A stretch of 64,000 nt of DNA from Hermatobates lingyangjiaoensis (Eukaryota > Arthropoda > Insecta > Hemiptera > Hermatobatidae). The notes beneath the pieces were generated by a model, which saw only the letters and a list, made by a program, of their open reading frames with translations, made no database searches and was not told the origin of the DNA. This document shows positions 58,734-64,000 of the stretch, piece by piece; within the stretch, counting starts at the first letter, position 1, and every line of letters begins with the position of its first letter. The DNA lies in contig JAPFBL010000254.1 in assembly GCA_026182355.1 (NCBI GenBank), positions 5,763,001-5,827,000 of the forward strand. Reading direction: 5' to 3'. A program made the translations under genes and the position numbers.

Positions 58734-61700
58734 TAAAATGGTTATTAACAACGCATTTTTCTAAAGAACAAAAGAAAAATAATACTGAAAGGTTTGTGAG
58801 TTTTGCACAAATAGCTACTAGACAGCAGAATCAATTTGATTAATAGGGTTTTCATTTTTCTGTTTTTGATGTAAAAGAGCTCCAAAATGTTGTTTAATAT
58901 TGTTAGGACAAAAATAAAGCAACATATAATACGTTATGTTAGGACAGCATTAATAAATAATAATATTTAGTATTTGAGGAAGGATAGTAAATACATTTAT
59001 TAACACTTTGATATTAATTGTAATGTAAATAACTGCCAGTGATGGCAGGTAGTGAATTATTTGTAAATAAAAATTAAATGACATTTCTCTCAGCTCTATT
59101 CCTTTTTCTTAAAAACTGGATTAATTTTCCTTAAGCATGCAATAGTGATTACAAGATTTAAAAATATTTGTGTGTTTACATAAAACCTAACTTGGGTTAA
59201 TAATTCTCTTTACCTGATTCATTTATGTTAAATATTAGATTAATAATATAAATTAATTTATATAAGTGTAGCAATTAGAAACTGTAACCGATCAACCTAA
59301 AATGACTTACCATTCGTCTGTACTAAAAAGATAAATACAATTATATATTTACATTTAATAATGACAATTAGAATATGAAAAATACATTTCTGTATTAAAG
59401 GGAAGCAATATTTTAAATTTACTTTTTCGCTTTCAAAATTTAACTATTCACCGTGAGTACGCTACTAGTATTGAAAAGTGGTATCGTTAATTACGTCTTC
59501 TTAATCTCTATGTGGATGACATTTCATATCAAGTGCACACCTAAAACTATAAAAGCTAAAAGGAGCAAATTATACAACAAAAATAGAGCAAACCCTAATC
59601 AGGTTAAGATTCACTCTGAGAACACATTTACAAACTTCATCCTTTCACTGTGATGATCACGTTAGGAACATCAGGTTATGGAGGGGCTCTGGGTCTACTT
59701 GGATATGACCCCTAATCTGTTTTGGTGTAATGAGCCTTTTGGCCATACCGCCATTAAGACAAACCAGGCTGATGCCATTTTTACGTGCAAGCTTTTTCAC
59801 TGCATCCCAGGAGCAACAAATCCTAGTCTAAGATAAGTTTCATTTATCCTCTGGAATTCGTCTAAGGTGGGCGTATTTTGAAATTTTTAAAAAAAAACTT
59901 CAATTACTTATTAATACTTCTTATTTGCTACCGATAGAGGGGAGACCTGGAGTTTGCTTCATTTTTCTGATATGACCTCTAACTACCCAATTGCCAAATT
60001 AATTAAGACAGCTTTTTGAAATCCTAAAAACAGTTTTCGTGATTGATTTTCTACAATCAAATTTACAGCACCTGTTTTAGGATGCTCCAAATAGAACAGA
60101 CAAATCTTTGATCTCAAATCTGCTATGCCCAAAAATCGAAAGCGAAGGCTATCGGATTGATCAGTAGGAATAAATTACCAAAATCTGATGATCACTCAGT
60201 CTTTAACCCTTTTTTTTTTTTTTGACTTATTAATTTCTTTTGACCGAAAAAATCTTGTCACCATTCTTTTTTAAAGAATTAAAAGTCATTTCAGATACTT
60301 TTTAGTCTAAAAAATATATTTCAGACTTTTAGACTAAAAAAAAATACTTTTTAGCATTCTATTCCAAGGTAACGAACAAAGAAAACGTTCAGATTTTGAT
60401 GTAATATTTGGTTGGAAAAATAGAGAGATGTAGGAGAGATTTCTAAGAATTCTGAATCAGAGTTATTAGCGAGTGCAACTTGCTAAGAATATAAAACGGT
60501 GTTGTTTATAAATTATGTTCCTTTCGAGAGTTCTTTCTGCCTTGAGCTACACCTTCTTCCACAAAGAAAGAAGTAAATAGATACAGGCTTGAATTTACCT
60601 TCACATAAAAGTTTCTGTGTGAGGCGTAAAATGTCAAAATACAGAAGTAGGTAAAATATAGAATACTCATGAGTTTCAAGATGAAGTAAGTTAGAACATA
60701 CTCGTACATTCTCCTTTGTTTTGCTGAATTTCCTCTGGGTCTAGATCAAAGTTCCAGTTTTAGAAATACTGGAACTCTGAAATATCTTGTTTGATGAGAG
60801 AGTAAGCTATTAAGAAATGATATGCTTCTTGAAGTTGGTGGAAGAATGTTTTTTGAGCTTATGTTTGTATGCGAGTTGCTTCCTGATTATATAAATGTAG
60901 TGTCTACTTCAACATTAAACCTTTCAAACGTGATAAATATTTAAAATTGCGTAAGAAAAGATTTGTGGGGGAAAATAGTTTTCCCGAAACTGCTGTTATT
61001 TATAAAACGAACCTTTTAAACTTCCTTTTCTCATAGGCTTTACCTAAACCTTCTAGTTATTCTAATAAATACATACCACTGAGGTTAGTATGATTGATAT
61101 TATTAATATGGCAAACTGTCGTACCTCGTAAGATGATCTTGGAGTCGTTGGAGCGCTTTCGGACGTTGTCCATACCTCCAAGATCATCTACGAGGTATGA
61201 CGGTTTGCCATATTAATAATATAAATTATTCTAATAAACTTAACTAAAAATAAATTAAAATGTTCAATAAAAGAATTGGGTAATGCAGTTAACCCCTTAT
61301 TAAAATGAGTTTTAGTTTTAGTAAGTAAATGAGTAGCACTTTTATATTCAACAGGAGGAAGCTGAAAACCTGCTGACAAATGTGAGGCTGACCAAATATT
61401 AAGCAATTTAAATGGATAACTGGGTAGATGAAAGGAGGGAGATAATTCAACTTTCTCAAATCAAAGTGGTTTGAATAAATCATGATAACTCCATGTGGAT
61501 GTAGCTATCCTGAAAGTAACCTAAAAGAGAAATAGGTTATTTTTTTTTTCAAAAAAAAAAGTATATCCTACATCTTTCCAGATACACCTTTTTGTTTTTT
61601 TCTTGCTCGCAAAATTTTAAATGTACTGAGTACAAGTGTTACTGGTTGTACTTTATAAACTTAAGCTGAAAAGATATCTATTCCGAATAATCAATATTTC

Positions 61701-63590
61701 TAAAGAGCAATTAAAATACCTAATATATAAGGAATATTATCAAATAAATTGCAAAAACTGTTCTAAAGAGGTTATAAAATTTATGATTTTTGCAGAAAAC
61801 ATTTTGCTCACATGAGCACAGTAGGAGTCAAGGTAAAAGCTTTTGAAGAAGGTAAATAAGTAACAATGTTCAAGAAAACGTTGAAAGTTTTCTTAGAGGA
61901 TTTAATAATGAACAAGTCATTGATTAAGTTTCCTGTCTTAATGTAGGACTGAGATTTTGGAACTCTGCTGTAATCATGATGTGAAAAAAAAGCAGCTGAA
62001 GTATGCGTGATGTAGTGAGATTTGCGAAGTTTATAATCAGACAAATGCTTATATTAATTTAATATTTGTATATTTTGACACATAAATACATGCTTATTAT
62101 CCTAAAAAGCATGTATCTTAAATGTGGGTGAGGCCTCTGCACAAACGATTTCTTTGTCAATGCCTTATAACATTTGGGAAATCTTCATTTTTTTTTTACG
62201 CTAAGGAGCATAATAGAATAAGAAACGTTCGGCCAAAACATTGGTTATTATGAGGTAGAATGTCGAAGTGAATGAATAAACATTACACATTTGATAAAAA
62301 CAGTACGGAGGTAGCCTCCGTCTCCTCTACCTAGCTCTTTCCTCCTTTGCAAAATATTTGAACCCTTACAGTTAATTATATAATTAAACTGAAGACAAAT
62401 TGGAGTGGGATTATTAACATTATTGTTATTGTTCTCATTACTTGTATTTATAGTATGATTTTCAACATTCAATGATATTAGTAATTCAAATAACAGTAAT
62501 ATGAAATATGACATTACAAATAATAACAGTGATAATGTAATAAAATTTAGTAATGTAATAATAATATAGTCAGAATACTGCATATAATATTTTGTTATAT
62601 GAATATTATAACTGTCTTATTTATGTCAATTTTCTAATGTTGATAATAATACCATAAATTAGAAATAATAATTGCACTATTCCATTGCTTCTGTTGTTGA
62701 TTATTTACTGACCACCAAGCAGTCAACTCCATGAGAACCGGATAGTAATTTGAGGAGTGCTCCTGTTTCGTTTTGAGCCTCATGCAAAGTCGATTGTGCT
62801 GGCTTGTAATGTACGTGGCAACTACTGGATAGTAGATGTCCAGAGTAAGCCTGCTGCAAGGCCTAACCCTTCTTCCTAACCCTCGTACACTTCCACATCG
62901 TGTATTCAGTGTTAAAGTCCCCTCCCTCGTAGTGGGTGTGGGCATTCCCAACAAACTTTTTCAATCTTTCTAAAGTACACAGTTTACGGTGTGTTATACA
63001 TCGATACCTGCCCAAATGGCTTCCCACAGTGTTGGATTTTCCAACTTAACCTCTAAGTTAGACGCAAGTATTGTATATGGTATGTCTGATCAGGCAGCTA
63101 TTAGAGTTTGGAGTTTTTTTATTGCTTTTCTCTCCTACTCGAGAATAAGACTTTATGCCTGTTCTCTTGGTTGGGTAACCAGACAGACTGTATTTATATT
63201 GTAGTGCTGAGTATGAGTGAGCTGCACTACGAATGTTGAAATGATGATCGGTGAACTCTAAGAATTCTAATTTCAAATGAATTTCATTTGCTTTAAAAAT
63301 GAGAAATTTTAATTCTCTATTGACCCTCTTCATAACAGCATGATCTCGTAAGAGGATGTGTCCATCTGTTTGGACATCTTTGCTGCCGCAAGCAAGTGAG
63401 ACAATAACGAACTGTCTTGTATAGCCTTCATACCGTCATTTTCCTCTTGTAGAAGTTTCTTAGTCTAACCTGGTGCCTTGTCAACTAGAGAGGATGTCAC
63501 CTAGGTAATAGACTCTACTACAGACCCTTTTCCTGCAAAGCTGTTTTATTTCTTCTTCCGTGGCAACAGTAGGAAGGTTTCTGATAGCAG
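58734..63590. other. Intergenic; no intact gene recognised
   Basis: AT-rich to about 59650, then more mixed. Two related motifs, TGGAGGGGCTCTGGGTCTAC (about 59685) and TAGAGGGGAGACCTGGAGTT (about 59935), are each followed by a TATGACCYCTAA motif and look like copies of one repeat. A foldback lies at 61100-61221. Longer minus-strand frames (62954-62634, 62583-62248, 63333-63058) have no recognisable domains. Confidence 0.4.
61100..61221. mobile_element. Foldback repeat, 45-bp arms
   Basis: The left arm 61100-61144 (ATGGCAAACTGTCGTACCTC...) is an inverted copy of 61176-61221 (ending GACGGTTTGCCATATTAATA). The spacer, on the minus strand, contains GGAC-AAC-GUCC, GAA, the palindrome AGCGCU, then CC. 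This matches the 3' half of a hammerhead-like motif, but no CUGANGA box is visible. Confidence 0.8.
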
Positions 63591-63845
63591 ATCTAAAGTT
63601 TCTGTCTAACAGAACTAATATGTCTTAGGGTACTTGTTAGAGGCTAACGTTTGAAGCATCAATTTCAGGTTCATCATTGGAGAGAGCAAAGATAATATCT
63701 ATATATCTCCCATATACAGATAACTTTCGAACATTAAAAAAAAGGTCCCTCTCCACTTCATGGGAAAATTTGGAAAAACTAGTTCAAGAGATAACTCTAT
63801 TGCATTTCCGTCAGTTTATAAGTACAAAATACCTTCTAGAAAAAG
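63590..63845 (-). pseudogene. Decayed reverse transcriptase, probably Penelope-like
   Basis: On the minus strand, DGNAIELSLELVFPNFPM (about 63808-63755) matches the RT block DGVAMGSPLGPVLANLFM. After a frameshift, YGRYIDIIFALSNDEPEIDA (about 63715-63660) matches RYVDD-F--, with the second catalytic Asp replaced by Ile. These blocks, in this order and spacing, are typical of Penelope-like and related RTs. No GIY-YIG endonuclease was seen. Frameshifts and loss of the catalytic residue show it is inactive. Confidence 0.65.
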
Positions 63846-64000
63846 GATTGTCACCGCATTAGTGCACATCTCTAGAAGGGTTTATGGTGACTGTTTAGGT
63901 ATTTCACATTTTAAAACATTGCGTTCTAAATGTATCGGATAAAAGGATCTACGAAAATATTAGTGAGGAGAGACAGAATTTGTTGATTTATGTAGAGTGT

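Noticed and set aside
59655..59900. Possible exon of an unknown protein on the minus strand
   Set aside because: The frame shifts within it and part of it recurs 250 bp away, so it is treated as repeat material.
62248..62954. Minus-strand frames of 111 and 106 codons
   Set aside because: Low-complexity composition (runs of N, I and L) and no domain match.

Overview
This window is animal nuclear DNA. It has spliced genes with GT-AG introns, long AT-rich non-coding stretches, many (TA)n microsatellites, tRNA-derived SINEs, and relics of LINE, Penelope-like, Helitron and hAT elements. The gene content and repeat style fit a protostome invertebrate, possibly an arthropod; I cannot name the species.

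Genes. Four genes can be supported. (1) On the + strand at 23572-23762 is the terminal coding exon of a Krueppel-like factor (zinc fingers 2 and 3), followed by about 3.2 kb of AT-rich, mostly repeat-free DNA that looks like a long 3' UTR. Its earlier exons were not found. (2) On the - strand at 43054-42582 is cytochrome c, in two coding exons. (3) On the + strand at 43174-44010 is an intronless gene for a multi-pass membrane protein of the Bax-inhibitor/TMBIM family, with C-terminal features closest to TMBIM5 (GHITM/MICS1). Genes 2 and 3 are head to head, with start codons 119 bp apart. Vertebrate MICS1 is a mitochondrial protein reported to act in cytochrome c release, so the arrangement is striking. 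(4) On the - strand at 57635-46826 is a complete ubiquitin C-terminal hydrolase of the UCHL3 type. It has eight coding exons, one of only 12 nt, and encodes 230 residues with all four catalytic residues.

Repeats by region. 0-10 kb is largely featureless, with a 64-bp tandem repeat and (TA)n runs. 10-18 kb holds a cluster of foldback repeats carrying hammerhead-ribozyme-like cores, and a decayed Helitron/PIF1 helicase. 20.2-20.9 kb is a GC-richer dispersed repeat. 21.6-23.25 kb and 33.15-34.8 kb are two copies of a ~1.6-kb element in opposite orientation; they bracket the KLF exon, its 3' UTR, a SINE and a 21-unit array of a 114-bp minisatellite (30.5-32.9 kb). 35.4-35.7 kb is a large foldback with a hammerhead-like motif on each arm. 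The longest UCHL intron (48.0-55.4 kb) is a nest of insertions: LINE reverse transcriptase remnant, 55-bp-arm hairpin, complete hAT-type MITE with 8-bp target duplication, and a SINE. 57.6-64 kb contains a SINE, another foldback and a decayed Penelope-like reverse transcriptase.

The least ordinary signals are the cytochrome c/TMBIM pair and the set of about a dozen hammerhead-like motifs. Most of these have a palindromic stem III and share one extra nucleotide between the CUGANGA box and stem II.
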